64,000 bases of DNA from JAYPUA01 sp038133845 (lineage in GTDB: Bacteria; SAR324; NAC60-12), in assembly GCA_038133845.1 (NCBI GenBank), contig JAYPUA010000006.1, positions 45,433 to 109,432 of the forward strand. The letters are read 5' to 3'. Position numbers and translations under genes: made by a program. The notes beneath the pieces are model-generated. The model made no database searches. It worked only from the letters and a program-made list of their open reading frames with translations, and had not been told where the DNA came from. Shown here in pieces: positions 8,797 through 17,587 of this stretch (the stretch's first letter is position 1; every line of letters begins with the position of its first letter).

Positions 8797-9570
8797 TCAG
8801 GACGTCTGCTGACGCCAGTGCTCGGCTTGTGCCAAGGCCCCGCGCCGCAGCACGGCGATGTCCACGTCAACCGCAGTGAACAGACTCCCGGCGGCAATGA
8901 TCTCGCCAAGAAACTCCTGATCCAGCGTCAGGAATCCTGCAGGCTTGCCTGCGGCACGGATGCGGCGAACGGCATCCAGACAGGCCTCCTTGACCACGGG
9001 ATGGCTCGGCTCTCCCGGGTAGCCCAGGCTGGCTCCAAGATCTGACGGACCGATGAACACGGCATCCACTCCCGGAACAGCCAGGATGTTGTCGAGGTCA
9101 TCCAATGCAGAGCGAGTCTCGACCTGCACGATCAGGCAGATCTGCTCCCGGGCGCGCTGATGGTACTGCGGCACCGCGCCGTAGCGACTGGCCCGAGTCA
9201 TCCCGGCCACCCCCCGGATACCTCCCGGAGGATAGGCCACCGCATCTGCAGCGAGGCGGGCCTCCTCGGCATTCTGGACATAAGGCACCAGCAGCGTCTG
9301 GGCTCCCAGGTCGAGCAGCTTTTTGATCTCTGCCGGGTTGAGCGAGGTGGGGCGCACAATGGGGTGCACCGGATAAGGCGCAACCGCCTGCAGCAATGGG
9401 AGAACTGTCAACGGATCCAACGCTGAGTGCTCGGTGTCGAACATCAGCCAGTCAAATCCACAGTTGGCCAGCATCTCGGCGATGGAGGTGTCGTTGATGG
9501 TGCACCAGAGCCCCAGTTGCTGCTTTCCCTGCAGCAATGCGCTCTTGAAGGGGTTTGAGGGAAGTTCCAT
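8797..9570 (-). CDS. HpcH/HpaI-family aldolase
   Basis: 257 aa from the ATG at 9570. It follows the HpaI/GarL class II aldolase fold: GLWCTINDTSIAEMLANCGF, the metal/substrate segment FDTEHS, then QVETRSALDD and GPSDLGASLG. The family includes 4-hydroxy-2-oxoheptanedioate aldolase and 2-dehydro-3-deoxyglucarate aldolase, which release pyruvate from 2-keto-4-hydroxy acids. No neighbouring pathway gene shows which substrate is used. The gene is flanked by about 110-170 nt on each side and looks monocistronic. Confidence 0.85.
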   Translation of the reverse strand: MELPSNPFKSALLQGKQQLGLWCTINDTSIAEMLANCGFDWLMFDTEHSALDPLTVLPLLQAVAPYPVHPIVRPTSLNPAEIKKLLDLGAQTLLVPYVQNAEEARLAADAVAYPPGGIRGVAGMTRASRYGAVPQYHQRAREQICLIVQVETRSALDDLDNILAVPGVDAVFIGPSDLGASLGYPGEPSHPVVKEACLDAVRRIRAAGKPAGFLTLDQEFLGEIIAAGSLFTAVDVDIAVLRRGALAQAEHWRQQTS

Positions 9571-9742
9571 AAGAGATCCTGAGAAGCAAGAAAAAACCCC
9601 ATGAGCAAAGCAGATTTCTGCAGGAATACTCAAGGATTTTACGGGAAACCCCTCCTGCTTCTTGGAAAAGGCATGGTTCGACTTGTGGTGGTGAGCCGAC
9701 CTGTGGAGAATAACCGTTTTTCTCTTTCATGATGAATCGTGT

Positions 9743-10195
9743 ATGTCCTCACAAAAGACCGTCCTCTTGCTCAATGGTCCCAACCTGAACCTGTTGGGAA
9801 CGCGTGAACCCCACATCTACGGCTCCACCACCTTGGCGGATGTTGAACAGCAGGTGATGGCCGACCTACAGGCCAAGGGGGTGAGTTGCGAATGCTTCCA
9901 GTCCAACTCGGAGGGAGCGCTCATCGACTGGCTGCACGCCCATCGGGGAGCACACTTCCTGATCCTCAACCCCGGAGGATACACCCACACCAGCGTCGCG
10001 CTGCGGGATGCGATTGGCGGAATCGCGGTGCCCTTTTTGGAGGTCCACGTCTCCAACATTCACAAGCGTGAACCCTTCCGGCACCACTCCTACTTCTCGG
10101 ATGCGGCGGTGGGCTGCCTGATCGGTCTGGGAGTTCAAGGCTACCGCCTGGCGGCCCAATTTGCTGCCGATTGGCTGGAGCGTCAGGAAGGCTGA
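9743..10195 (+). CDS. aroQ: Type II 3-dehydroquinate dehydratase
   Basis: 150 aa, the usual length. It converts 3-dehydroquinate to 3-dehydroshikimate in aromatic amino acid synthesis. Recognisable parts are the opening LLLNGPNLNLLGTREPHIYG with the catalytic Tyr, the QSNSEGALIDW segment, LNPGGYTHTSVALRDA, and EVHVSNIHKREPFRHHSYFS with the active-site His. The next gene (GspC-like) starts 10 nt after it, so the two probably share a transcript. Confidence 0.95.
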   Translation: MSSQKTVLLLNGPNLNLLGTREPHIYGSTTLADVEQQVMADLQAKGVSCECFQSNSEGALIDWLHAHRGAHFLILNPGGYTHTSVALRDAIGGIAVPFLEVHVSNIHKREPFRHHSYFSDAAVGCLIGLGVQGYRLAAQFAADWLERQEG

Positions 10196-10205
10196 GCAGA
10201 GGACG

Positions 10206-11225
10206 ATGAGACTCGACTCCGGTTGGCTGCTGAGCCTGGGAAATGTGCTGCTGGGAGCCTCCTTTTCTGCCATGGCCGGAATGGTCGGCTCGGAGTGGGT
10301 CCGGCAGCAGGTCCTCAGCCTCCCGGAACCTCCCCCGACGTCGCGACCTGCGGTGGCTGCAGGGGCTCCGGAAGACTCCGGACGAACGCAGGAGAGCTTT
10401 GCGGAAATCCTGGAGGCCAACATCTTCCGGGCCAAGAAGAAATCCGAGCCGCTTCCCCCTCCGTCCCCACCTCCACCTGTTGAACAGCCCTCTCCTTCTG
10501 CAGAAGAGGCCATCCCCCAGACCCGGTTGAACCTTTCGCTTGCCGGGACGATGCTTTTCAGCGAGAACAACGGATTCGCCTTCATCAGTCCCAAGGGACA
10601 GCTGGGCAACTACCGGATCTTTGAGCTGGGAGAGTGCTTTGATCCAAACACCGTACAGACGGCAGATTGCGGTCCCAACAGCGTGAAGGTTCTGGAGATT
10701 GCAGACCGGGAGGTGCTGCTGGTCTTTCGGGATCTGAAGCAGCGGCTGCTGATGGAAGAGGACCTCAACGCCGCAGCCGCCTCGGTTCCTCCTCCACCCA
10801 AAACCTCCGCGCTGGTCGTGCCTCCCACGTCTTCCAAGAAGCAGGAAAAGGCCTCGGAGCCCAAGGCCTCCCAGAGCTCCGAGCCGGCTCCTCCACCTGC
10901 AGCAGAAGGACAGACCACGTTCAACTTCACTCGCGTGTGGGTCGATGAACAGTTGGCCAACTTCAACCAGATCCTGATGGATGCCCGGGTGGTGGCGACC
11001 GAGACCGACCCTCCTCGGTTCATGTTCAAGTACATCAAGAAGGGCAGCCTGTACGAACAGTTGGGGCTGAAGACCAACGACGTCATTCTCGAGGTCAACG
11101 GCTTTGTGATCGACTCGCTCCCCAAGGCGCTCAAGCTGATGGAAACCCTGCAGGCGGAGCGTGAGATCGCCCTCAAGGTGGAGCGCAACGAGCAGCCTGT
11201 GCTCTTCAACTACTACATCGACTGA
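10206..11225 (+). CDS. GspC-like type II secretion protein with PDZ domain
   Basis: 339 aa from the ATG at 10206, with one membrane span near residues 6-27. A homology region follows (about 100-185: LNLSLAGTMLFSENNGFAFI, where GspC meets the GspD secretin), then two Pro/Ser/Ala-rich linkers and a C-terminal PDZ-like domain (about 250-339, with GLKTNDVILEVNGF). This is the layout of GspC, the inner-membrane coupling subunit of type II secretion. No other gsp gene is present; the neighbours are aroQ and a glycosyltransferase. It may serve a gsp cluster elsewhere or be repurposed. Confidence 0.75.
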   Translation: MRLDSGWLLSLGNVLLGASFSAMAGMVGSEWVRQQVLSLPEPPPTSRPAVAAGAPEDSGRTQESFAEILEANIFRAKKKSEPLPPPSPPPPVEQPSPSAEEAIPQTRLNLSLAGTMLFSENNGFAFISPKGQLGNYRIFELGECFDPNTVQTADCGPNSVKVLEIADREVLLVFRDLKQRLLMEEDLNAAAASVPPPPKTSALVVPPTSSKKQEKASEPKASQSSEPAPPPAAEGQTTFNFTRVWVDEQLANFNQILMDARVVATETDPPRFMFKYIKKGSLYEQLGLKTNDVILEVNGFVIDSLPKALKLMETLQAEREIALKVERNEQPVLFNYYID

Positions 11226-11245
11226 ACCCCTCTCCGACACCTCTG

Positions 11246-12889
11246 TTGCTGAATTCCCGTGTTGCGGCCTGGCTGATCTTCGGCCTGCACTTTGCGATCT
11301 TCCTGGCCATCAACCAGCTCCTGAATCCTCATCCGGACATGGTGGACCACTGGATCTGGGGGCAGGATCTGAGGCTCTCGTATTACGAGCACCCCCCGAT
11401 GGTCGCCGTGGTCTTCCGGATTCTGACCATGCTGCTGGGAGACTCCGAGACCGCCATGGAGGCTGGGGCCCAACTCGTCAACCTGCTGGTCCTGGCCGGA
11501 CTCTGGGCGGTGGCCCGGAGAACCTTCGGGCCCCAGGCAGCGCTGGCAACCTTGCTGGTGCTTTGCGGGATGCCCTACTTCACGATCGGCAGCATCTTCC
11601 TCCACATCACACAGCCCTTCATGCTCTCCTGGGTTGCGGCGCTTTACTGCTGGATCCGCTGGCAGGAGACCCGGAATGATCGCTGGCTTTGGGGAATTGG
11701 AGTGGCTGCAGGCTTTGGCGCTCTCTCCAAGTACATCATGGTCTTGTTCTACGTGGGCATGATGCTGCATTTCACCCTTTACCGAGAGCAGCGCCGCGAG
11801 TGGCTGAACTGGAGAGTCTATGCGGCCGGAGCACTCTCACTGCTCCTCTTCACCCCGGTGCTCTGGTGGAACGCCGAGAATGACTGGATCTCCTTCCGCT
11901 GGCAGCTGGGACGGGGAACCTCCGGAGCGGATTTTGGAGAGAATACGATCTTCTTTACCATCGGGCACCTGCTGCTCTTTTCCCCGGTCTGGTTTCTGGC
12001 CGGAGCTTGGACGCTGGTGCGGTTGCGTGAATTTCTGAAAGACGGGAGAACTCCGGAGGCGGCAATCGCTCTGGTTTCCGTGTTGCCGATCGGGTTCTTC
12101 ACGGCAATGAGCCTCAAGGGGTCGATTGCCGATCCACACTGGGCCAACCTGACCTACATGGGCATGGCGCTCCTGCTGGGCCGTGAGCTGACCTCCGGAA
12201 GCCTTCAGCGCTGGAAGGGGCCGTGTTTGGCCGCGGGGTTGGCGCTGAATGCCCTCAGCGTGGGGCTGCTGCTGTGGCATTCGCTGAATCCGCTGTTCGA
12301 CTGGCTTCCCTACGAGTTGAAGAACTACCAGTACCTGCAGGCGCAGGGCGTCCCGGAGCCGGTGCTGGACAAGCTGCGCCAGCATGATCATCGCTACTAC
12401 AGTACCCCGGTGTATCGCGAGGAGTTGCGCAAGGTCCTTGGTGAAGAGGAGGTCTCACGCTGGGGCACTTTGCTGGAGCGCGTGGCCCAGGATGTGTCCG
12501 GAGACCGGTTCACTCGCTTTCAGGGGTGGGAAGAGACATCCCGACAGCTGGAGCAGCTTCTCCGGGAACACCAGCTGCCGGAGATTCGCTTCATCATCTC
12601 CCGAGAGTACCAGCTCAGCAGCGCGCTGGCCTACTGGACCCCTCAAAGTCCACGCCCGTGGCCCCACAGCATTGAGAAGCCGGAGCGGAATCAATGGAGC
12701 CCGGTGGAAGAGGTCCGCAAGGGACCCAGCCTGTTTGTCTGCGAGCTGTGGGAGTGCGAGCAAAATCAACAACTCTTCCGGACCTCCTTGGGGCTGGAAC
12801 TGGAGTTGTTGGGGGAGATTGAGGTGCGACGCAACCAACGCCTGCTCCGAGACCTGCTGGTTTTTCGGATACTGCCTGAGGCCCCCTGA
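11246..12889 (+). CDS. GT39/PMT-like membrane glycosyltransferase
   Basis: 547 aa, starting with TTG at 11246, 20 nt after the GspC-like gene. About ten hydrophobic segments fill residues 5-370, and a soluble C-terminal domain of about 170 residues follows. The first loop (DMVDHWIWGQDLRLSYYEHP, followed by PMVAV) has the acidic residues and YYEHPP motif of PMT/ArnT-type transferases, which use polyprenyl-phosphate sugars on the outer face of the inner membrane. The acceptor (lipid A, protein or glycan) is unknown. Confidence 0.85.
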   Translation: MLNSRVAAWLIFGLHFAIFLAINQLLNPHPDMVDHWIWGQDLRLSYYEHPPMVAVVFRILTMLLGDSETAMEAGAQLVNLLVLAGLWAVARRTFGPQAALATLLVLCGMPYFTIGSIFLHITQPFMLSWVAALYCWIRWQETRNDRWLWGIGVAAGFGALSKYIMVLFYVGMMLHFTLYREQRREWLNWRVYAAGALSLLLFTPVLWWNAENDWISFRWQLGRGTSGADFGENTIFFTIGHLLLFSPVWFLAGAWTLVRLREFLKDGRTPEAAIALVSVLPIGFFTAMSLKGSIADPHWANLTYMGMALLLGRELTSGSLQRWKGPCLAAGLALNALSVGLLLWHSLNPLFDWLPYELKNYQYLQAQGVPEPVLDKLRQHDHRYYSTPVYREELRKVLGEEEVSRWGTLLERVAQDVSGDRFTRFQGWEETSRQLEQLLREHQLPEIRFIISREYQLSSALAYWTPQSPRPWPHSIEKPERNQWSPVEEVRKGPSLFVCELWECEQNQQLFRTSLGLELELLGEIEVRRNQRLLRDLLVFRILPEAP

Positions 12890-12995
12890 AGGTTTCAAGG
12901 ACATCCGTTACGCTTGAAATTTAGAGGAATTGCCTGCATTCCTTAACCCGTCATCCATAGTGGACCCCCATGCTTACTCTTTCCTTTGCAAGCCC

Positions 12996-14591
12996 ATGAC
13001 AATCGGTTCCAAACTCATCCTGATCTACGTGCTTCTGGTGCTCGCCCTGGCTGCCGGAGCCGGGGTACTGCTTGACGAAGTTGACGAATTCTCAACTCAG
13101 CTCAAGCAAACCGAGGCGCGTTTTCAGCAACGGCAACAGGCACTCTTCAAGGTGCAGCAGGCACTTTTTGGAGCCAACCCTGCGGCCAACCTGCGCCTGT
13201 ATCTGCTTGAAGGACGATCGGAGGACCTGCGGTCTTTCCGTAACGCTCTGCAGGAAGCCAAGCAGGGGATTGAGGCTCCATTGAGAAGCCCGGTGCTGAC
13301 CCTCCGAGAGCGCGAACTGCTGGAACAAACTGCCAGAGTATTGCTGGCCTACGAGCGGGCTCTGCAAGAAGCCGAGGCTCTCTGGCAGGCCCAGGCTCCT
13401 GCAAATCGGATTCAGTCGATCTCGATGCCGCAGCAGAACCTTCAGCAAGTCCTGGCTCCACTGGAGCAGGCGTGGCAGGCTCTGGAACAGGAGCGCTCCA
13501 CACAGAGCTCCGGAGGGCAGGACAGCCACTTCCTGACCCTGATGGTGACGTTTTTTGGGGTCATCGTGATCTTCTCGCTGCTCTTCTGGAGGCTGTACCG
13601 CTTGATCTATGGGCTCCTGCGCGGGGTTTCGGTGCGCCTGAGGCTTTTGGGAGAGACCTTGCAAGATTCCGCAGACCAGTTCTCCGACAGTTCCCGGCAA
13701 CTTGCAGAAAGCTCCACACAGCAGGCTGCAAGCCTTGAGGAGATTACCAGCCGTGTGCAACTCCTGGCCGATCAGGCAAAACGGAACTCACAGCTGGCAG
13801 TGGATTCTGTGAGCACCATGGGGCTGGTGGCCACGACCACCAAGCAGACCACGCAGAATGCAGAGACCTCAACCCACATTGCCCGAGACTCTCAGGCCGC
13901 AGCCAACCGAGGTACCCGGGTGACGGAGTCCCTGATGCAGGCCATGCGAGAGTTGATTCAGAGCAGCGAAAAGATCTCCGGGATCCTGGAGCTGATCAAC
14001 GAGATCAGCAGCCAAACGAAGATGCTCTCCACCAACGCCGCGATTGAGGCAGCGCGTGCCGGAGAGTATGGAAAAGGCTTCGCCGTGGTTGCCGATGAGG
14101 TTTCCAAACTGGCCGAATCCGCACGTCAGGCCGCCCGGGAGATCGACAGCCTGGTGAAAGAGAACGTGGAACGGGCGAACGTCGCCAGTGAGCTTTCCAA
14201 GCAGGGGAGCCTGGTGCTTCGGGAGTTTCTCAACAAGGCAGGGACCAGCTCCAAGCTCGCGGATGTCATCATGGAGTCGTCTCTCAAGCAGAGTCAGTCC
14301 GTTCATGAAATTGAGACTTTGGTTGGAGAGATCAACCGGGCCTCTGGAGAGCAGGCAGAAGGAACGGTTCAGGCCAGCCGGGCCCTGTACGAGCTGGATC
14401 AGGTGACTCAGAGCAACGCCGCCAATGCGGAGGAGATCGCCGGAACGGCCTCCCTGCTCGGGGAGCAGACGCTGTCTCTGCAAGAGCTGATTGAGGAACT
14501 GGACTCCTACGTCGGCGGCGCGGAGTTGACCACTGCTCCGCCAATATCCTCCATCTCGGACAAAAATCGGCTGTTGCCGGAATCTTTCTGA
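12996..14591 (+). CDS. Methyl-accepting chemotaxis protein
   Basis: 531 aa from the ATG at 12996. The frame is open back to a TTG at 12930, but the first membrane span begins right after 12996. TM1 is near residues 7-25. A coiled periplasmic region of about 150 residues lacks a recognised sensor fold, and TM2 is near 178-198. A long cytoplasmic coiled coil carries the hairpin tip around residue 348 (LSTNAAIEAARAGEYGKGFA, followed by VVADEVSKLAE), which binds CheA/CheW. No clear HAMP domain is visible after TM2. It is followed after 15 nt by an ODP-like diiron protein, a plausible signal input. Confidence 0.95.
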   Translation: MTIGSKLILIYVLLVLALAAGAGVLLDEVDEFSTQLKQTEARFQQRQQALFKVQQALFGANPAANLRLYLLEGRSEDLRSFRNALQEAKQGIEAPLRSPVLTLRERELLEQTARVLLAYERALQEAEALWQAQAPANRIQSISMPQQNLQQVLAPLEQAWQALEQERSTQSSGGQDSHFLTLMVTFFGVIVIFSLLFWRLYRLIYGLLRGVSVRLRLLGETLQDSADQFSDSSRQLAESSTQQAASLEEITSRVQLLADQAKRNSQLAVDSVSTMGLVATTTKQTTQNAETSTHIARDSQAAANRGTRVTESLMQAMRELIQSSEKISGILELINEISSQTKMLSTNAAIEAARAGEYGKGFAVVADEVSKLAESARQAAREIDSLVKENVERANVASELSKQGSLVLREFLNKAGTSSKLADVIMESSLKQSQSVHEIETLVGEINRASGEQAEGTVQASRALYELDQVTQSNAANAEEIAGTASLLGEQTLSLQELIEELDSYVGGAELTTAPPISSISDKNRLLPESF

Positions 14592-14606
14592 ATCTTCGGG
14601 AATTTC

Positions 14607-15347
14607 ATGAGAAGCGAAACCATTTACGAAAACGGGCCCCGTCGCTGGATCGCCATGGGACGCGATCCCAACAAACCCGACTCGATCATCGACACGAACG
14701 AGTTCCTCATCCTCGATGGAGACTCCGGAATTCTGCTGGATCCTGGAGGAGTGAAGATCTTTCCCAAGGTGCTGGCGGAGCTGACCCGCTACGTCGCTCC
14801 GGAGTCCATTTGCACGATTGCTCTGAGCCACCAGGATCCGGACATCGGCTCCTCCCTCGCGCTCTGGCTCGATCTGTGCCCCAATACCGAGGTCTACTGC
14901 TCGTGGCTCTGGTCGGGCTTCATCACTCACTTTGGCATGGGCAAGGAGATCGAACTCCAAGCGATCCCGGATGAAGGAATGGTGATCCCCTTTGGTCGAA
15001 GCTCCATTCAGGCGATTCCGGCTCACTACTGTCACGCATCGGGGAACTTCTCCTTCTACGATGCCGAGGCGAAGATCCTCTTCTCCGGAGATATCGGCTC
15101 CGCGCTGCTTCCAGATGCACAGGCCGGGCTCGTGGTGAAGGATTTTCAGCAGCACATCCGCTTCATGGAGGGGTTTCACAAGCGCTGGATGCCCTCCACC
15201 TCAGCGCTGAGGGACTGGGTGCAGCGTGCCCGTGCGTTGCGTCCGGACATGATCTGTCCACAGCACGGGGCAATTTTTCAAGGAGAGGATGTGACGCGGT
15301 TCCTGGACTGGCTGGAGTCGCTGGAAGTCGGCGTCTGGGGAAAATAG
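14607..15347 (+). CDS. ODP-like diiron metallo-beta-lactamase-fold protein
   Basis: 246 aa with a flavodiiron-type metallo-beta-lactamase core and no flavodoxin domain. Candidate diiron ligands are H75, D77 and D79 (in SHQDPDIGSS), H143, D162 (FSGDIGSA) and H220 (CPQHG). Their spacing matches the H-x-E-x-D...H...D...H pattern of flavodiiron proteins, with Ile80 where many members have a further His. This is the architecture of ODP, the oxygen- and iron-sensing diiron protein of Treponema denticola chemotaxis, which is likewise encoded next to an MCP. Co-transcription with the MCP at 12996 is likely. Function is inferred from fold and context. Confidence 0.8.
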   Translation: MRSETIYENGPRRWIAMGRDPNKPDSIIDTNEFLILDGDSGILLDPGGVKIFPKVLAELTRYVAPESICTIALSHQDPDIGSSLALWLDLCPNTEVYCSWLWSGFITHFGMGKEIELQAIPDEGMVIPFGRSSIQAIPAHYCHASGNFSFYDAEAKILFSGDIGSALLPDAQAGLVVKDFQQHIRFMEGFHKRWMPSTSALRDWVQRARALRPDMICPQHGAIFQGEDVTRFLDWLESLEVGVWGK

Positions 15348-15366
15348 GCCTCGAGGAGGCGAGGCC
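15347..15366 (-). terminator. Terminator after ftsQ (possibly bidirectional)
   Basis: GGCCTCG (15347-15353) and CGAGGCC (15360-15366) form a perfect 7-bp stem with a 6-nt loop. Read on the minus strand it is followed by TATTTT, so it fits a rho-independent terminator for ftsQ. It also lies immediately after the ODP gene on the plus strand. Confidence 0.6.
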
Positions 15367-15375
15367 TTCAGAGGT

Positions 15376-16311
15376 TCAATTGCCTGCCAGGATGCGGTCG
15401 GAGAAGCGCAGATCCATCCACTGGGCTTCCGGATGTTCGGTCAACACCTGCTGGTAAGTGACGGAGAAACGCTCCAGCCGATCGGAAAAAGCTCCGGTCC
15501 CAAAGCGAGCCGAGGTCATCTTGCCTGCGTCGTTGCGGACCCAGAACTGGACGTTGGTCGGGTCCGACAGGTCGGTGGCGACGGCGCGGTCTTTCAACTC
15601 CGGGAACTGTTCCAGCGATTTCAGAAACTGCAGCCCGTGCTCAAGCTTCAGGTCCGGGACGATGTCTCCGGGCTGCAGCTTGCCAATGCTCACCCCCGTC
15701 AGCACGGGGAGTCCGAACCCACCCTTCACCTGCCTCAGTAAGCGTCGCTCCTGGTCAATGAGGAACTGCCGGCCTTCCGTATCAAGCACCGCAACCGGCT
15801 GATGCTCCCGGACGCGGATGTGGAGTCGGTTGGGAAACTCTCGCCGCACCTCTGCAAACTCGACCTCCGGCAGCTTTTGAATCCGTTCGGCCAGTGAAAC
15901 CGGGTCGATTTCCTGCAGCTCGAACTCCGGGCGCAGGCCTGACCAGGCCAGGATCTCCTCCTTCTGTAGCAGCTGGTTTTCAGAGATGTAGAGCACCTCT
16001 GGAGGGCGATGGAAGAAGGAGAGGACCTGTGGCCCCAGGTGATAGGCGGTCCAGAGGCAGAAGACCCCCAGGATCACGTTCATCCCGTTCAGAAGCAGGT
16101 GGTTGAGGTTGCTCCTCAATTCTCGGGGGTTGTCTGTGGAGAAGAGGTTCCAGAGCAGAGGCCAGCGGAAGGTTGCCCGGGATCCAACAGCGCGAAAAAA
16201 GCGTGAGGGCTGAGCCACCCAACTCTTTCCTACCTGATCCATCCTGCGGACGGAGCGCTTCTTGGTTTTCTGGGCGGGACGGCGAAAGGATTGGCGTTTA
16301 AAGTCCTGCAT
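15376..16311 (-). CDS. ftsQ: Cell division protein FtsQ
   Basis: 311 aa. A basic cytoplasmic tail of about 75 residues leads to a single membrane span (about 77-95). A POTRA domain follows (about 108-175, with RRPPEVLYISENQLLQ-like start and LHIRVREHQPVAVLDTEGRQ), then the FtsQ beta domain. FtsQ links FtsB/FtsL and the septal synthases in the divisome. It follows murB across an assembly gap, a normal dcw-cluster order, but no ftsA or ftsZ follows; a terminator and a convergent gene end the unit. Confidence 0.9.
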   Translation of the reverse strand: MQDFKRQSFRRPAQKTKKRSVRRMDQVGKSWVAQPSRFFRAVGSRATFRWPLLWNLFSTDNPRELRSNLNHLLLNGMNVILGVFCLWTAYHLGPQVLSFFHRPPEVLYISENQLLQKEEILAWSGLRPEFELQEIDPVSLAERIQKLPEVEFAEVRREFPNRLHIRVREHQPVAVLDTEGRQFLIDQERRLLRQVKGGFGLPVLTGVSIGKLQPGDIVPDLKLEHGLQFLKSLEQFPELKDRAVATDLSDPTNVQFWVRNDAGKMTSARFGTGAFSDRLERFSVTYQQVLTEHPEAQWMDLRFSDRILAGN

Positions 16312-16437
16312 GCTGACGGTCCAAGCTCAAGAAGTGTTTTTGGAAACTGAAGCGAGACCCCTACGGCAGGGCTTCCTGGAAAGCTGGGTTTGTCTACCCA
16401 GCCTACAGCGTTGCCTTCGTGCCAGAAGAAAGAAAAG

Positions 16438-16537
16438 NNNNNNNNNNNNNNNNNNNNNNNNNNNNNNNNNNNNNNNNNNNNNNNNNNNNNNNNNNNNNNN
16501 NNNNNNNNNNNNNNNNNNNNNNNNNNNNNNNNNNNNN
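16438..16537. other. Assembly gap (100 N) between murB and ftsQ
   Basis: Exactly 100 N, the conventional mark for a gap of unknown size. A D-Ala-D-Ala ligase gene (ddl) often lies between murB and ftsQ and could be hidden here, but neither flank shows recognisable ddl sequence. The left flank holds a small hairpin (GCTGGGT, loop TTGTCT, ACCCAGC). Confidence 0.95.
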
Positions 16538-16567
16538 TCTTCTCCTGAGCGTGCATGGGAGGAGAGG

Positions 16568-17587
16568 TCAGACCCACTTGGGCGACATCGTCTCTGGCTC
16601 ATCCAGCAAAGGAAGTGTCTCGGAAGGTAAGGGTTGCAACCACTGGACCTCGGGTTCCAGAGAAACCCCATGCTGCTCAAAAACCCGGCGTTGCACCTCG
16701 CGGATCACGGCTTCAAGGTCGGCGGAACGGGCGCTCCCGAGGTTGACGATGAAGTTGGCATGCTTGAGGCTGACCTGGGCGTCTCCCACGCAAAATCCTT
16801 TCAGACCGCTGTGCTCGATCAGGCGGGCGGCGTGATCCCCGGGAGGGTTCTTGAACACGGAGCCGCAGCTTGGCTGGCGGGGCTGCTTGTCTTCACGAAA
16901 CCTGAGGCACTGGCTCAGCCTCTCTCGGACCTGAGCTGGTTCGGATTCTCGCAGCTCAAAGGTGGCCGAGGTCACCACGACGCCGTTGCGTCCGTTGAGG
17001 TGCGAGTGTCGGTAGCGAAATCCGGCCTGCTCCGAGGAGGCGACGTGCTCCTGACCGCGCATGTCGAACCACCGGGCCTGGGACAGGAAGTCCGAGACCT
17101 CACCTCCGTGTGCGCCGGCGTTCATGGCCACTGCGCCTCCGATGGTCCCAGGGACTCCGACCAGAAACTCCATCCCTCCCCAGCCCAGCTCTACACAGCG
17201 CTGAGAGAACGTGACATCAGCCAGCGCCGCACCGGCCTGCACGGTTCTGGCCTCCACAGAAGGAACCCAGTGCTTGAAGGAGCCGGAGAGATGAATCACG
17301 ATTCCGGGCCAGGTCTCGTCCGGAATCAAGAGGTTGGAACCCTTGCCCAGCAGCGTCCAGGGGACCTGGTACTCTGCGATGAAGGGGAGCAGCTTGGCCA
17401 GATCTTCCGGCTCGGCAACATCCACCAGACAGCGCGCCTGGCCTCCGATGCGCCAAGTGTTCAGGCGCTGTAGAGAGGCATTCCACTGCACCCGGGAGCG
17501 CAGAGAAAGTTCTGCAAAGGCGGCTTTCCAGGAAGGGTCTGGAAGCCCGGAGGCGAGCTTGGGAGAGTCAGGCGCCGGCTCGTTCAT
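16568..17587 (-). CDS. murB: UDP-N-acetylmuramate dehydrogenase
   Basis: 339 aa. It reduces UDP-N-acetylglucosamine enolpyruvate to UDP-MurNAc with FAD and NADPH. The FAD domain shows LNTWRIGGQARCLVDVAEPE, LLGKGSNLLIPD and GVPGTIGGAVAMNAGAHGGE; RYRHSHLNGR is a substrate-side segment; and QPSCGSVFKNP carries the catalytic Ser. The start at 17587 overlaps the rsfS stop (ATGA), so the two are translationally coupled. There is an N-terminal extension of about 35 residues before the first FAD motif. Confidence 0.95.
   Translation of the reverse strand: MNEPAPDSPKLASGLPDPSWKAAFAELSLRSRVQWNASLQRLNTWRIGGQARCLVDVAEPEDLAKLLPFIAEYQVPWTLLGKGSNLLIPDETWPGIVIHLSGSFKHWVPSVEARTVQAGAALADVTFSQRCVELGWGGMEFLVGVPGTIGGAVAMNAGAHGGEVSDFLSQARWFDMRGQEHVASSEQAGFRYRHSHLNGRNGVVVTSATFELRESEPAQVRERLSQCLRFREDKQPRQPSCGSVFKNPPGDHAARLIEHSGLKGFCVGDAQVSLKHANFIVNLGSARSADLEAVIREVQRRVFEQHGVSLEPEVQWLQPLPSETLPLLDEPETMSPKWV

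Noticed and set aside
12890..12995. Possible sigma-28 promoter upstream of the MCP
   Set aside because: Searched for TAAA-N15-CCGATAA by eye; no acceptable match was found.
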